The notes under the pieces: model-generated
What the model was told of the DNA's origin: nothing
The model's database searches: none
What the model saw: the letters and a program-made list of their open reading frames with translations, nothing else
Source: an uncultured Erysipelotrichaceae bacterium
GTDB lineage: Bacteria; Bacillota_I; Bacilli_A; RF39; UBA660
NCBI GenBank assembly: GCA_902780585.1
Contig: CACZGA010000004.1
Coordinates: 1 to 58,255 of the forward strand
Direction: 5' to 3'
Length of the DNA: 58,255 nt
Program-made: the position numbers and the translations under genes
Shown: piece by piece, positions 29,223 to 41,176 of the stretch
Numbering within the stretch: position 1 is the first letter of the stretch
Layout of the letters: every line of letters begins with the position of its first letter

Positions 29223-32200
29223 ATGGCAAAAAAAGTTTAGTCTACATATAATGAGAAGATTAACGAATTTGTTGATTGGGTAACTGGAAATAATAGTCTT
29301 ACTGGAGGAAATGATACTGGAAACTTACCTGTATCAGGAGGAAGAATTAGAGAATTACTTTAGAGTAAAGTAAAACGTCCCGTTCATGTAGAAAGATATA
29401 AGGATGAACACTTATATAGAATTTTTAGTAGTGAGGATGCGAAAGAAGCTTGGGAGAGAACAAAGGACGATAGTCTTGTAATCGCAAGCTTCGTAGCTCC
29501 TTCAGAATATGCTATAAATATTACTTTAAGAAGTAAATAGCATGTTTATATGAGATATGGTGTTGATGGACAAGACGGATCTGTAATAAGATATACTTGG
29601 GAAACAGCTAACGATAAAGGAAATGTATTCTCTGAAAATGTATCCGTTACTTATACAAATACTACAACAGGAGAAAGTTTTTCTGAAATAATATCTCCAA
29701 ATCCAGATGAAGATGAAAATCTAGTAGAAAAAGATATAAGTAAATATCTTTAGTTAGGAAACAATAACATAAGTATTAATTTTAAAGGTATTACAACTGG
29801 AGCAGAAGCTAAAATAGATATTAATATAACTACAATCTAGTTTACTATTGATACTTCATTAAAATATACTAATTTATAGAGAAATGGAGATCCATTATCA
29901 TTTAATTTGTATGCAAATCGTAATATAACTGGACCTTTAACATTTAGGTCAAGAAGAATATATTATGGAACTAATGATTTCGATGATAGTACTTATGTTA
30001 CAGAAGTAATAGATTCTTCTAAGAATATATCATTATCACAAGAAAATTCTTTAAATCCTAGTGATAGTTATAGTGAAACAGGAGAAGCTTCTATAGTAAA
30101 TCTTAAATCTAGAATACATAGTATTTAGGTTTGGGGATAGATGGAAATAGATGACAAAATATTCCATAGTAATCTATTATATTACTTAATAGCTACTGGA
30201 CTAGGAGATGGAGAAACTGTTGGAAGAAATCCAGATGGAGTTGTCATCAAATATGAATTTAATAATAAAATAGACTTTTTGAACCCAGGAGAATTTAGTA
30301 TGTCTGCTACTTAGTATGAAGCTATAGAATTCGATTGGGCTTATATAAGATATATAGATCTTACTTAGGGAAATGTTTCATGGTTCTTGAGAGAAGTTGA
30401 TATAGAAAATCCGTTGAATGTATCTAATACATTTATAAATACTTATCAATGTTCTCCTAATCAACAAGCTCCTAAGTTTACTTATATTCCAACAATTTAT
30501 ACAGAACCTACTAAGAAAACATATTTAGTTGCTTGTATAGATAATAATAATAATCAAGTTATCGATATTAACGAAAGAGAAATAATAGCAATTCCTATTA
30601 CTATTGCTGAAAGTACTCTTGGTATATCTGAAACAACAGGAGCTAATTTAACATTAAAATTATCTGCTTTTGGAAAATAGAATTTTGGTTTGAGTGCAGA
30701 AAGTTGGGAATATGGAGATTACTATACAACATTTAATGGATTTAAATGGAACGATGCCAGTGGATGGTATAATAATAGTTTGCGTACATCTGGAACTAAT
30801 TAGTTCGCATCTATAAACTTTAATCCTTTCAGTAATGTTGATATTGATGCAGAAAATAATGGTCTTACAATAGAAATAGATTTTGAATCTGAATATGTTT
30901 CATCTAATAACGATGAACTTATAAGAATTGGAAGTAATATTTCAAGTGAACCTCATATAAGTATTTATCCTAATAAAGCACAATTATTTATACAAGGAAA
31001 TGCAATTATTACTACTAACTATAAAGCTAATGAAAGAGTTAAACTTGCATTTATAGTTGAACCAAGACTTGGAGTAAGTGATGAACTTAAGAACGTAATA
31101 TTTATTGTAAATAATGGTATATGTGAAAGAGCAGCTGGATGGAAGGACTACGAACCTTCAGCATTTGTGTCCAACTCTGGATCCATTAAAATAGGTGGAA
31201 CAAATTCAGGAGTAAAGGTCTATGGAATAAGATGTTATTCTACTGCAATAACTATATTAGATGCTTATAATAATTACGTTTATGATAGTGATAATAAGGG
31301 AGAAATTGTATCAAATAATAATATCTACACAGCTGGATTAATTGATATACAAAAATGTCGTAGTAAAGGAGATGTTATTATAATTAAAGGAAATCTTTCT
31401 AAGGTATTAGATAGAAAAACTACAAAGAATGGATCAAATACCGACTGTGATATAGAAAGAATTTGTATAAAAGATCCTTCTAAGAACTTTACTGTTACTC
31501 ACGGAAGAATCAGAAAACATGGTTAGTCTACTCTTAATTATCCTTTAACATCTTATAAATTATGGACTTGGTCATCAATAGATGATGTACATCCATCTAT
31601 GACGATTGATGCTTCTAATGATATTCCATTTACTAAGAATAGATATTAGATGAAAAATAATTCTATTCCTTCTAATAAATTCGTTCTTCAAGCAAACTAT
31701 GCTGACTCTTCTGGAGTACATAATGGAGGTTTTGAAAGACTTATTCAAGACACTTGGTATAATGCTAAATTTAAAGTAGGAAATACTGATGAATATAAAC
31801 TAAGAACTTCTCCTCAGTTATTTAGTTCTAACCAAGTTATATCCTTACAAGAAGGAGATACAACTTCAGATTAGGCTGTTATAAATTTATTTAGAGGATA
31901 TAATGAATAGGGTAATCAATGGAAAGATTACTTCGGAGATGTTAAATTCCCATATACTATAAGAAATTCTCCAGATTCATTCCCTTGCTTAGTATTCTAT
32001 TAGAATGAAGAAGTAGGTGATACAGCTCCTAAGTTCTTAGGACAATACGTATTTATGGACGATAAAAAGTCTGATTTCGTATATGGAGAACGTTCTATTT
32101 ATAAAGTATAGAATCAACAAGCTGGTACTAATAATGCTAATGATCCATTCTGTGTAAAGATGAATTCTGAAGGGACAGAATTATGGGATGAAAAACAAGG

Positions 32201-35200
32201 TACTAAAATTTGGGATAACAACAAAGTACTTAGAATAGAAGTATTATCTGTAAACAGTACTCTTGCTGATTATCGTGGATATAATGCAGATAATAGTGGA
32301 CGTAGATTTGATAACGTTATACTCGGAAATAGTGATGAAAATACTTCTATTGGATGGGAAGAAGATTTTGAATTAGTATATCCTGAAAAAGAAGAAATTA
32401 CTACAAACAAAGTATTTGATGCTAATAAATTTGTAGCTACAGTTAAACCATTTACAGATTGGTTAGAATGGCTAATTGGAACTAAAGGTAATCAAGCTAA
32501 ATTCCAATAGGAAGCTGCTTCTCACTTAGATTTATATAAATTAGCAGCATATTATATTTTTGTTTTAAGGTTTGGTCTTGTTGACTCTTTAGAAAGAAAT
32601 GCTCAAATAAAGACTTATGATGGAGTTCACTTCCATTATGAACCTTGGGATATGGATATTGCATTAGGTAATAGAAATACTGGAGGTATTGCATTTGATC
32701 CTCCTATTGATAGAAATACAATGATGGATAGTAATACTGCAGCTATATCTGGTAAATCTATTATTGATACAAATAATGATACTATTCCAGATACTATGGT
32801 ATCTAACTGGTTATGGGATGCTCTAGAAGCTTGGCCTCATTGGATTAATGATATAGTTCCAGAAGTAGCAAAAGCTTTATTCGATGCAGGATTAACATAT
32901 GCTAATGTAATAAAGATGCTTGATAATGAGTATCAAAATGCATGGAGTGAAACTATCTATAATGAAAGTGGAAACTTTAAATATGTTGTAAATAGATAGA
33001 ATGTTGATGATAATGGAAATATACTTCCTGGATATAATGATGGTTGGTTAGCTTGGTTACAAGGAGCTAGAACAACTCACAGACACTGGTGGTTAAGAAC
33101 ATCAATGGACTACTATGATGCTAAATGGGGAGTAGGAGAATTTACATAGAGAAATATGTATATTGCTTGTGAAATGCATAATGTACAAGGAACACTTGAT
33201 ATTATGCCTACATCAGATACTTATTTCTCATTCTAGAGAGAAGCTACTAAATTTGGACCTTATCCAGCTAATACTACTACTGGACTTAACTTTGATATGT
33301 CTGTTATTAACTCTGGTGCTAAAGTTCCATTTACAATATTTGGTGCTAACTTTATAAAAGAAATAGATATTAGTGATATAGCTTCAGGACTTTAGGTATT
33401 TGGAATTGCAAATGCTTATTCTTCAGAAGTAGGTCCTGTTATAACTAAAGTAAATATTGGTGTACCGATTACAGTTGAAACAGGAATTCATATGGAAGGT
33501 AGTGAGAATGGTAAAGACGTCACAATAGAAGCTGGAAATTCTTTAAATGCTATCGAAGAATTAAATGTAAGAGGACAAAAAGGAAATCTTTAGGCTCTTG
33601 ATTTATCATTCTTAGCTAATACAAAGACAATTAAAGTATTAAAAGCTGCTGGTTCTGGATTAAGAGCTTTAACTAGTGCAGTAGGTACTAATTATGATAC
33701 TCTTGAACTTCCTGATACAATAACAAGTATTTCATTTAATAGTACTACTTGGGATACATCTAAATTATCATTCTGGACATTAACAAGTGGAAGTGTAGTC
33801 ACTCATACATACACTCAAGAAGTTACTGATGAACAAGGTAATATCGTTTATGAATAGGATGGAGTTACTCCACAAATGGAGGAATATCAAGTTACTGAAA
33901 TAACTTCATCACAATACGATAAGTATGATTTAAATGATGTTAATATTGTAACTTCTATTCCTAGAAGTCTTATTTCCGTAAGTTTCAAAGGAACTACAGG
34001 TAAGAACTTATGTGCTAGACAATTTGTAGTAGACTGGATAAATTCTATTATTAAATGGGGTACATAGGATTGGAATAATAATGTCAATGATATTTAGAAC
34101 GAAACAACTGAAGTAGATGGAGAAACTGTATTAAGATATCCTACATTAGATGATTATCTAGAATCTTTATTCAGAGCAAGATAGTTATAGGTAGAAAACA
34201 TCTACTGGAATAATGTATTAATTCCTGGATTAAGTCTATAGCAATTATATTGGATTTCAAGATTTAATAATATTGATTATGACAATATTCCAGCACAACA
34301 TCCAAATATAACTAATTTTGCTTCAGGTTATGTAGTAATTACAGATAACTAGGAAATATCTAATATTCAAGCTTCTGAGTTAACAACATGGTTTGGAAGT
34401 GGTGTATTTAGACTTAATAGTGGAGGTCTTGTTATAGACCAACCTTTAAATAACTATACCGCTATAAGTATTGGTAATCCAGCATATGTTGTAAACGGAG
34501 AAATATATCTTAAAGAAGGTGAAAGAGCACAAATTAGTGCTACTAAATTTAGATTATAGGCTAACTTAGGTTAGACTACATTTAACTTAACTCTTAATCC
34601 TTCAGATACTCCTAGACCTACATTAATATATCCTGCAGGTAGTGGAAGAACAGCTTGTGCAATTTAGGAAGATGCAGTAGGAGAAGATCACTTCTATTAT
34701 TTATAGACTTATCCAAACTCTACTGGACTTGGATATGATATTAATCTTATAAGTGGTGGTACAACTCTTCCTATTCATATAGTTCCATTAGACTATCCAG
34801 AAGCAGAAGTATTAACTGTAGATGGATATAATAAAGCTGCAAGTTATGGTTCAGTATCAAGTGAATTTATGTATTATAAAGATGCTAACCTATTTGTACT
34901 TGGTGCTAGAACTGGAGTAAAAGAATTCGGAATATTATTCAAAGAAACTAATGCTTTAGGATAGAATGTATATTTAAAGAAACCTAGTAATAGAAAATTA
35001 AATATAGAATATGTAAAGTTTAAGTTATATAAAGAAGGAGTTTTATGTTCTGCATTTGGAGAATATGGACTTGATTATACATACTTTACATAGAATGAGT
35101 CTTCACAAAGTGTATATGTTGATTAGTCTGATATAAATCTAGCGTTCTATAAAGGATATAGACAATCTACTAATTATCAATATTTTATTCCTTTAAATGT

Positions 35201-36272
35201 TGTATCTGTTCCATTAGATCCTGTTATGTATGAAATGGTTGTCGATATTAAGATTGGAGGAAAAATAGAACAATTAAGATAGAAGTTTACATTATGTAAT
35301 GAAGCAGCTGGAGGTATTGCTGTACAAGGTCCTATATGGGGATTACTTAATAATTCTTATGTTCAATAGTTTGGAGTTAATTTTGATTAGGATTTATTTA
35401 CTAAGTCAATTGGAATACTTCTCACTGGAGATATTAGTGTAGATGGACAATATCAAAGCGGATCTTCTTATATAAATGTATCTGATAATCTAAATTAGAT
35501 TACAAATCTAATAGCTATTTCTGGAGGAAGTATATTTAATTATTTACCAAATATCACAGGAATTAAATTAGATGGATTAACAATTCCTTCTTAGTCAAAT
35601 GATGGAGGTACAACTATTACAAATATAGATTTAACAGGTCTTACTAAACTTGAAAGATTCTCTGTATAGAATTGTACAGGATTAACTCAAGATATAGATT
35701 TAACAGGATGTCCAGATATTACACAAGTTGATGCTAGTGGTACTACTATAAACGTATTTATACCTTAGAATGCTAAATTAACTAAGTATGAATTAGGTAG
35801 TCCTACAAGTATAAGTATTATTAATCCTACTGTACTTACTGTTGGAGGAGTAAATGTAGATGTTTGTGAAAATATAACCTCATTAGATATTGTTAATATT
35901 CCAAATAATAAAGGATTTACAATATTTGATAAAATATATGAACCATTATATTCAGGAGAATTTACAGAGAATGGAAGTTATATTAGATCAGAATATATAC
36001 AAAATCCAGGATTAACAAAAATGCGTATATCTAGAATAGGAAATAGTATTGGTTATACATGTCAAGTAAATGGTTATTCGAATTCATCAGATACAAGAAT
36101 AGATTATTGGGCTCTTTATGCAGATAATTAGTCTTCTTATAGAAATATAAATACTAGTACTTTTGAAAGAATCAAAGTTGATGTAGAGGCATCTGTTCCA
36201 ATAGGAAGTGGATGGAAAGTAACCAGTGAGGATGAAAGTATAACAATATTTAAATGGATTAGATTATCATGA
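29223..36272 (+). CDS. giant tail protein with CotH-kinase-like module
   Basis: A 2349-aa late protein made of many TAG-joined pieces. Fragments at 29550, 29907, 30387, 31167, 31650, 32160, 32652 and 33876 share the frame, and the stop is TGA at 36270-36272. Residues about 710-1150 match the CotH (spore-coat kinase-like) fold: GQSTLNYPLTSYKLW (767 on), FVLQANYADSSG (about 819-830), FLGQYVFMDDKK (938 on), a helix with LVDSLERNAQ, and HYEPWDMDIALG with D1143 and D1145. Downstream are beta-rich regions, and residues about 2100-2200 show leucine-rich-type turns (NIDLTGLTKLERF, DIDLTGCPDITQ). The N-terminal 300 residues probably attach to the virion. A kinase or glycan-binding role for the CotH-like part is inference. 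Confidence 0.8.
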
Positions 36273-38440
36273 CACATTTAAAGATAGAACAAAATAACGG
36301 AATTACGGAACAAGTGTCTCCATCTGTTATCGAGAAATTATATGAAATAGTACATAGTGGAAATTTAGACTCCTCAAGTAACCTTATAGGGAGTCTAAAT
36401 ACCACTAGTACATATTAGGATTATGTAGACTATCTTGAGGAGTAGTTTACTAAAAATGGAGTTAGATAGTTAATTATTACTGCTAATAAGTTATATATAT
36501 CTTTTAACGATCCTGCTGTTGAAAGTTATTGGGCAAATAGTGTATATGGAGATGGTACAGGTATAACTACGACAAGTGCTGCTACTATTACCACCATATA
36601 TAATAATCCATTCTTTGGGAATACTGATATTACAAACCTAGACGGAATGTAGTATTTTATCAATTGTACTGATATAGGGCAAAGATTTGCAATGAATGCA
36701 ACAAACCTTACATCTTTTATAGCACCTCCTAATCTTACTAGTTTATCTCATCCTGGTAACTTAGATCCTGCGTTTTTAGGGGCATTTAGAGGTTGTAGTT
36801 CCTTGTCAAACGTAGTATTGAATGAAGGATTAGAAATGATAACAAACCAATGCTTTTCTGGATGTACATCTTTAACCACTATCGATATACCAAGTACGGT
36901 TACCAAGCTAGCATCAAATACAAGTTTTACAGAAGGAAGTTATAGTGTGTTTTATGGATGTTCCGCATTACAGACAGTTACCGGTGGAGAAGGTATAATC
37001 GTATTAGGACCAAGCGCATTTAATGGTTGTTCGAATCTTCGTTCTATTTCTGATATAGATTTTTCACAAATTACACACATTGGGGAATTGTGTTTTAAAG
37101 AATGTTAGAATCTAGAATTAGGCTCCGTTAATTTACAAAATATTACTACATTATGGAACGGTACGTTTTACAATTGTAAAAAACTGACAAGCCTTAATAT
37201 TCCAAATGTAACAGAGATAAAAGATATTACAAATTTTTTAAATGAAGGGGCTTGTAGAAAATGTACAGGGTTAACTACTGTAACAACCGGACAAAACCTT
37301 AGTAAAGTAGGAAGTTATGCGTTTCAAGGTTGTTCAGCACTAACTACTATTGGAGATTTATCTGGTGTTACAACTATTGGTAATAATGCATTTGAAGGTT
37401 GTTCATCATTAACTAGTGTTGGAAATTTATCTAATGTTACAACTATCGGTGCAAATGCATTCAAAAATTGTTCATCATTAACTACTGTTGGAGATTTATC
37501 TAATGTTACAACTATTTAGGGAAGTGCATTTGAAGGTTGTACTAGTTTAACAGCAATAAATTTTAATCATAACAATGTTACGTTTGATGGACATGTCACA
37601 TTCCATAATTGTACAAGTTTAACAACCGTAACAGGAGCTGAAAATGTTATAACGTTCTCACATAATACCTTCAATGGATGTACAAACTTAAAAAATATTA
37701 CTGTAGGTGAAAATACAGATATAGCTGGAGGTATTTTTCAAAATTGTTCAAACTTAGAAAAAGTTCAAGGAGCAAAATTTGGAAAAGTTTGTGATAATAA
37801 TTTTATAGAAAACACATTTTCAGGATGTAGTAAATTAAAATGTATTGATTTTTATTTTTAGTCTTCCGCTGTTACATACGATGGATTATTTAGTGGATGT
37901 AGTCAATTATAGGATCTAACTACAAATGATCCAAATAGTATAAATACTGGAGAACAAACATATACATTTCAAAATGTTACACGTCTTCATTCTGGAGTAT
38001 TTTTTGGAACTACTTCATTAATAAATAAAATATTTGTTTTCCCTAGTTTAACAAGTATAACTGGCTAGCATTGTTTTTCAAATTGTGGTGCAAAAAGTTT
38101 TAGTGCTCCATTATTAACTTCTTTAGGAGCTCAATCATTTGCATCATCTAATTTTCAAACAGTAAGTATTCCGAGTGTTACGTCTCTTCCAGAAGAATCG
38201 TTCCTTAATGCTTCACAATTATAGAGTATAGAATTGCTAAGTGTTACAAGTATAGGTAAAGATACTTTTAAAAATTGTACAGCTCTTACAACAGTGAAAG
38301 TTGGAAGTAATTTAACTACAATGGGACAAACTCCATTTACGGGGTGTACAAGTTTAACTACTATATATGTACCTTCTGCAAAATTAAGCGACTATCAAAC
38401 ATCATTCCCAGACATAGCTAGTATGATGGTATCATATTAA
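36269..38440 (+). CDS. BspA-type leucine-rich-repeat tail adhesin (paralogue 1)
   Basis: A 723-aa protein. Residues 1-105 are an N-terminal module (MTHLKIEQNNGITEQVSPSV, later FNDPAVESYWANSV) shared with the next gene. The rest is a long series of BspA-like repeats (LRR_5 type) with units such as AFxGCSSLTSVGNLSNVTTI and CFSGCTSLTTIDIPSTV. Ten TAG codons are read as Gln. BspA-type repeats of host bacteria bind mucin, fibronectin or cells. In a phage tail they may bind host surface glycans or proteins. It overlaps the giant tail gene by four bases (ATGA). Confidence 0.88.
36364..36399 (+). repeat. inverted repeat inside BspA paralogue 1
   Basis: TTTAGACTCC (36364-36373) and GGAGTCTAAA (36390-36399) are perfect 10-base complements with a 16-base loop. 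AGTGG and CCACT continue the pairing outside after a short internal loop. It lies in the conserved N-terminal module of the gene. Confidence 0.75.
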
Positions 38441-38472
38441 TATAACTGGTTACTGTTATTTTTTTGAAAATT

Positions 38473-40155
38473 ATGACACATTTAAGAATAGAACAGAATA
38501 ATGGAGTAATAGAAGAAGTTTCTTCAGAAGTTATTAAAAAATTATATAATATTGTACATAATGGTACTTTAGATAATACTAGTAATCTTGTAGGTAGGTT
38601 GCATACATCAGCAACCTACCAAGATTACATAGATTACTTAGAAGATACTTTTAAAGTAAATGGAGTTAAATAGCTGATTATAGATTCTACTAATATATAT
38701 ATACATTTTAACGATCCGGTTGTAGAAAGTTATTGGGCGAATAGTGTAGGAGATGGTGTCGGTGTAACAACAATATAGGCGTTAAATGTAACAAATATGC
38801 CACAAAATGTATTTAATAACACAACCGTAACATCATTTAATGAACTTGTATAGTTTGGTATAACATCTCTTCCAAGTAATTGTTTTAATGGAGCTACGAA
38901 TTTAACATCTATAAATACAAGTAAAATAACAGATTTTGGTGATAGTTGTTTTAATAATTCCGGTATAACATCTATAGATTTGTCGTCTTGTAATTATTAC
39001 GTAGGCGAATCCGCTTTTAATGGATGTGCTAGTTTATAGTCTGTTATTTGGCCAGAACGTTCCTTTAATATGTATAAAAGTGCATTTTAGGGGTGTACTA
39101 GTTTATAGTCCGTAGATCTTACTTATCTTAATAATAGTAATGCAAATTACGCAATACGATAGTCTTGTTTTGGCGGATGCACAAGTTTGACTTCCGTAAT
39201 AATTGGTACAAATGTAAAAGCTATAGATGCTTGGGCATTTAGCAACTGTCAGTCACTTTCTTCTATAAATTTATCTGGTATAGAAACGATATCTTCTTCG
39301 TTTGACGGTTGTAGTTCACTTACGTCTATAGATTTATCCAGTTGTATAACTATTGGGAGTGAAGCTTTTAATAGATGTACTTCTCTTACAAGCATAGATT
39401 TATCATCTTGTACTAGTATTGGAAAAGAAGCGTTTAAAAATTGTACATCATTAACAACAATTACATTGGGAAGTAATATAACACTTGGATCTTATGTTTT
39501 TGCTGGATGTACTTCATTAACTACAATAAATAATACACATTATATTACTTAGATGGGGTCAACCAACGATTATGGTCCATTTAATAATAATGACACCCCA
39601 TTCTCATCATTGGTTATAAATAACCCTAATTTTAGCGGTGTAACTACTACTGGTACGTATGCATTTAAAGGACTTTCTGGTTTAACTGGAACTTTAATAC
39701 TAGGTACAATAACAAATATGCGTAGTGATTCTTAGTTGTTTAAAGGATGTTCTGGATTAACTAAAATTGTAATAGGAAGTATACCATCGTTGAGTAGTTC
39801 TTATACTAATTGGCAAAATTCTTCTCTTTCTAATTGTAATAATCTTCAAGTTTTAGATATTGGTAATATTACCAAATTTACTCTAAGTAGAAGTTCACTT
39901 ATAACACACAGTACAAATTTTAAAGCACTCATATTAAGGCAAACTACTCCTCCGACAATAGAGATAGCTAATGGAAATGCTGCTTTGACAGTTGGTTTTA
40001 ATTAGTTTGTTATTTCTGATCTTACACCAGCATATAGTCAAGCAAAGATATATGTTCCTGATGCAGCAATAAGTAATTATGCATCTGCACAACATTGGAG
40101 CAATTTATATAACGACGGTTATATACTTCCATTAAGTAGTTATGTCGAGTCTTAA
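38473..40155 (+). CDS. BspA-type leucine-rich-repeat tail adhesin (paralogue 2)
   Basis: A 560-aa paralogue of the previous gene. The ATG at 38473 is chosen because it aligns with the MTHL start of paralogue 1, although the frame opens at a TTG nine bases earlier. Residues 1-100 match the shared N-terminal module (SNLVGRLHTSATYQDYIDYL, FNDPVVESYWANSV). The repeat region contains units such as AFNRCTSLTSIDLSSCTSIG. It ends with a short domain containing IYVPDAAISNYASAQHW. Several TAG codons occur. A 32-base gap separates it from paralogue 1. The pair probably arose by duplication and gives two versions of one adhesin. Confidence 0.85.
38582..38628 (+). repeat. long inverted repeat inside BspA paralogue 2
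   Basis: GGTAGGTTGC (38593-38602) pairs with GCAACCTACC (38611-38620) around an 8-base loop. GTAATCTT (38582-38589) and AAGATTAC (38621-38628) extend the stem to 18 pairs with a 3-base bulge. It is at the same codon region as the inverted repeat of paralogue 1 but with a different stem sequence. Confidence 0.85.
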
Positions 40156-40297
40156 AACTATAACAGAAGCCTAACTGTATAATTTGTATTTTTTGTTTAA
40201 ATTAATATTTAACAATAATTAACTTTAAAAATATATAATAATAGATAAATTTATATTCAGTAGATAGTTCTTTTCTAATATTTAAATAATTTAAATT
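40156..40297 (+). promoter_or_regulatory. intergenic region with possible late promoter
   Basis: This 142-base A/T-rich gap follows the fibre cluster. TTAACTTTAAAAATATAT at 40219-40236 closely resembles TTAACTTTTAAATATATT at 48060-48077, which lies just before the scaffold-like gene. A shared late promoter motif is possible. No terminator stem is clear. Confidence 0.35.
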
Positions 40298-40405
40298 ATG
40301 CCAAAAATAGTTAGTAGACCAAAACCTATGCGTAGAAATTTAACTAAAAATGGAAGATAGTATAATAATGGAGGAAAAACGTAGAGTTCTACTAAGAAAT
40401 CGTAA
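40298..40405 (+). CDS. very small basic protein
   Basis: A 35-aa strongly basic peptide (MPKIVSRPKPMRRNLTKNGR and on) with two TAG codons, ending in TAA. The start follows an A/T-rich leader and the gene overlaps the next one. Such tiny basic late proteins can bind DNA or act in the capsid. It could also be a non-coding stretch with a short frame, hence moderate confidence. Confidence 0.45.
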
Positions 40406-40769
40406 AATATTTCTAATATTTACTAAATATCTATCTCATATACTAGGTTTTGGATATATAATTTATACTTTACTGGGATTTTTCGGAATAGATGCTGTAG
40501 AAATTGGATATTTAGTTCAATTATCAGTATTGCCTTGGTTTTATGCTTTTTCAGCATCAGTAGCTCTTGAATTTTGTTATGTTCACAGGTTACCTTTATA
40601 TTATATAGCAATAGATGAATTAGCATTAGTAATAGATAATTATTATACTATTCCTTTAGATTCATATAATTTATTTTTATCTCATTTGTTTCTAGTAGGA
40701 TTATTAATTTTCGGATATACATATTATTATGTTAAAAATCATAAGAGAAATACTACAGCGATATATTGA
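40350..40769 (+). CDS. integral membrane protein, about three membrane segments
   Basis: A 139-aa protein with hydrophobic segments at about residues 24-47 (FTKYLSHILGFGYIIYTLLG), 52-75 (LVQLSVLPWFYAFSASVALE) and 106-127 (LFLSHLFLVGLLIFGYTYYY), and basic ends. Without TAG. It could be a holin or another inner-membrane late protein; the topology suits a holin, but it is 28 kb from the amidase. A second Met at codon 7 (40368) is an alternative start. Confidence 0.65.
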   Translation: MEDSIIMEEKRRVLLRNRKIFLIFTKYLSHILGFGYIIYTLLGFFGIDAVEIGYLVQLSVLPWFYAFSASVALEFCYVHRLPLYYIAIDELALVIDNYYTIPLDSYNLFLSHLFLVGLLIFGYTYYYVKNHKRNTTAIY

Positions 40770-41016
40770 TGAAATAGACTCAGGTAACTCAAATATTTCT
40801 GAAAAAGAATAGATAAAATTAATAGATATATTTAGAGAAATAAATAAAAAAGAACTATCTGCTTTAGAAGCATGTAATTATATAGGTGTCTGTAAGTCAA
40901 CATTTTATAATTATATAGATAAAGGATATATTCCTAAAGGCGATAAAAAGCCTGGAAAAGGAGTAGTCTGGTATAAATCTGACTTAAATAAATTTTTAGA
41001 ATAGGAGGCTTAGTAA
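40729..41016 (+). CDS. excisionase/MerR-like helix-turn-helix protein
   Basis: A 95-aa protein with three TAG codons. LSALEACNYIGVCKSTFYNY (about residues 45-64), then IDKGYIPKG and WYKSDLNKFLE, form the winged HTH pattern of the excisionase family (HTH_17). The N-terminus is helical. The stop is TAA straight after a TAG. A DNA-binding role is likely: a late regulator, or binding the excision/replication region. It is followed directly by terminator hairpins. Confidence 0.72.
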
Positions 41017-41027
41017 AGTCTCCTATT
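41004..41027 (+). terminator. terminator overlapping the end of the HTH gene
   Basis: GGAG near 41004 pairs with CTCC before a T-run (TATTTTTG). The stem overlaps the stop codon of the HTH gene. It is weaker than the next stem, at 41053. Confidence 0.5.
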
Positions 41028-41052
41028 TTTGTTTTTGTACTAATTAGTCCAA

Positions 41053-41089
41053 AGGTAACTGTCTGATTTTCAGGTAGTTACCTTTTTTT
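41053..41089 (+). terminator. rho-independent terminator
   Basis: AGGTAACT (41053-41060) pairs with AGTTACCT (41076-41083), with inner CTG/CAG pairing, followed by a run of T. Strong hairpin before the next late gene. Confidence 0.85.
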
Positions 41090-41176
41090 ATATCTTATAT
41101 TTCCAAATAAATACTCATTAATAAATTAGTTTTAGTTGCAACTAGATATTTATTTAAAAAACTAAATTAATTTATT

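Noticed and set aside
16953-36272. Many adjacent short genes or pseudogenes ending at TAG
   Set aside because: The pieces keep one frame, follow each other at single TAG codons and form complete domains, so they are single recoded genes rather than decay.
36269-40155. Diversity-generating retroelement target because of hairpins in adhesin genes
   Set aside because: No reverse transcriptase or template repeat is seen in the window, and the hairpins lie near the N-terminus instead of behind a C-terminal variable region.
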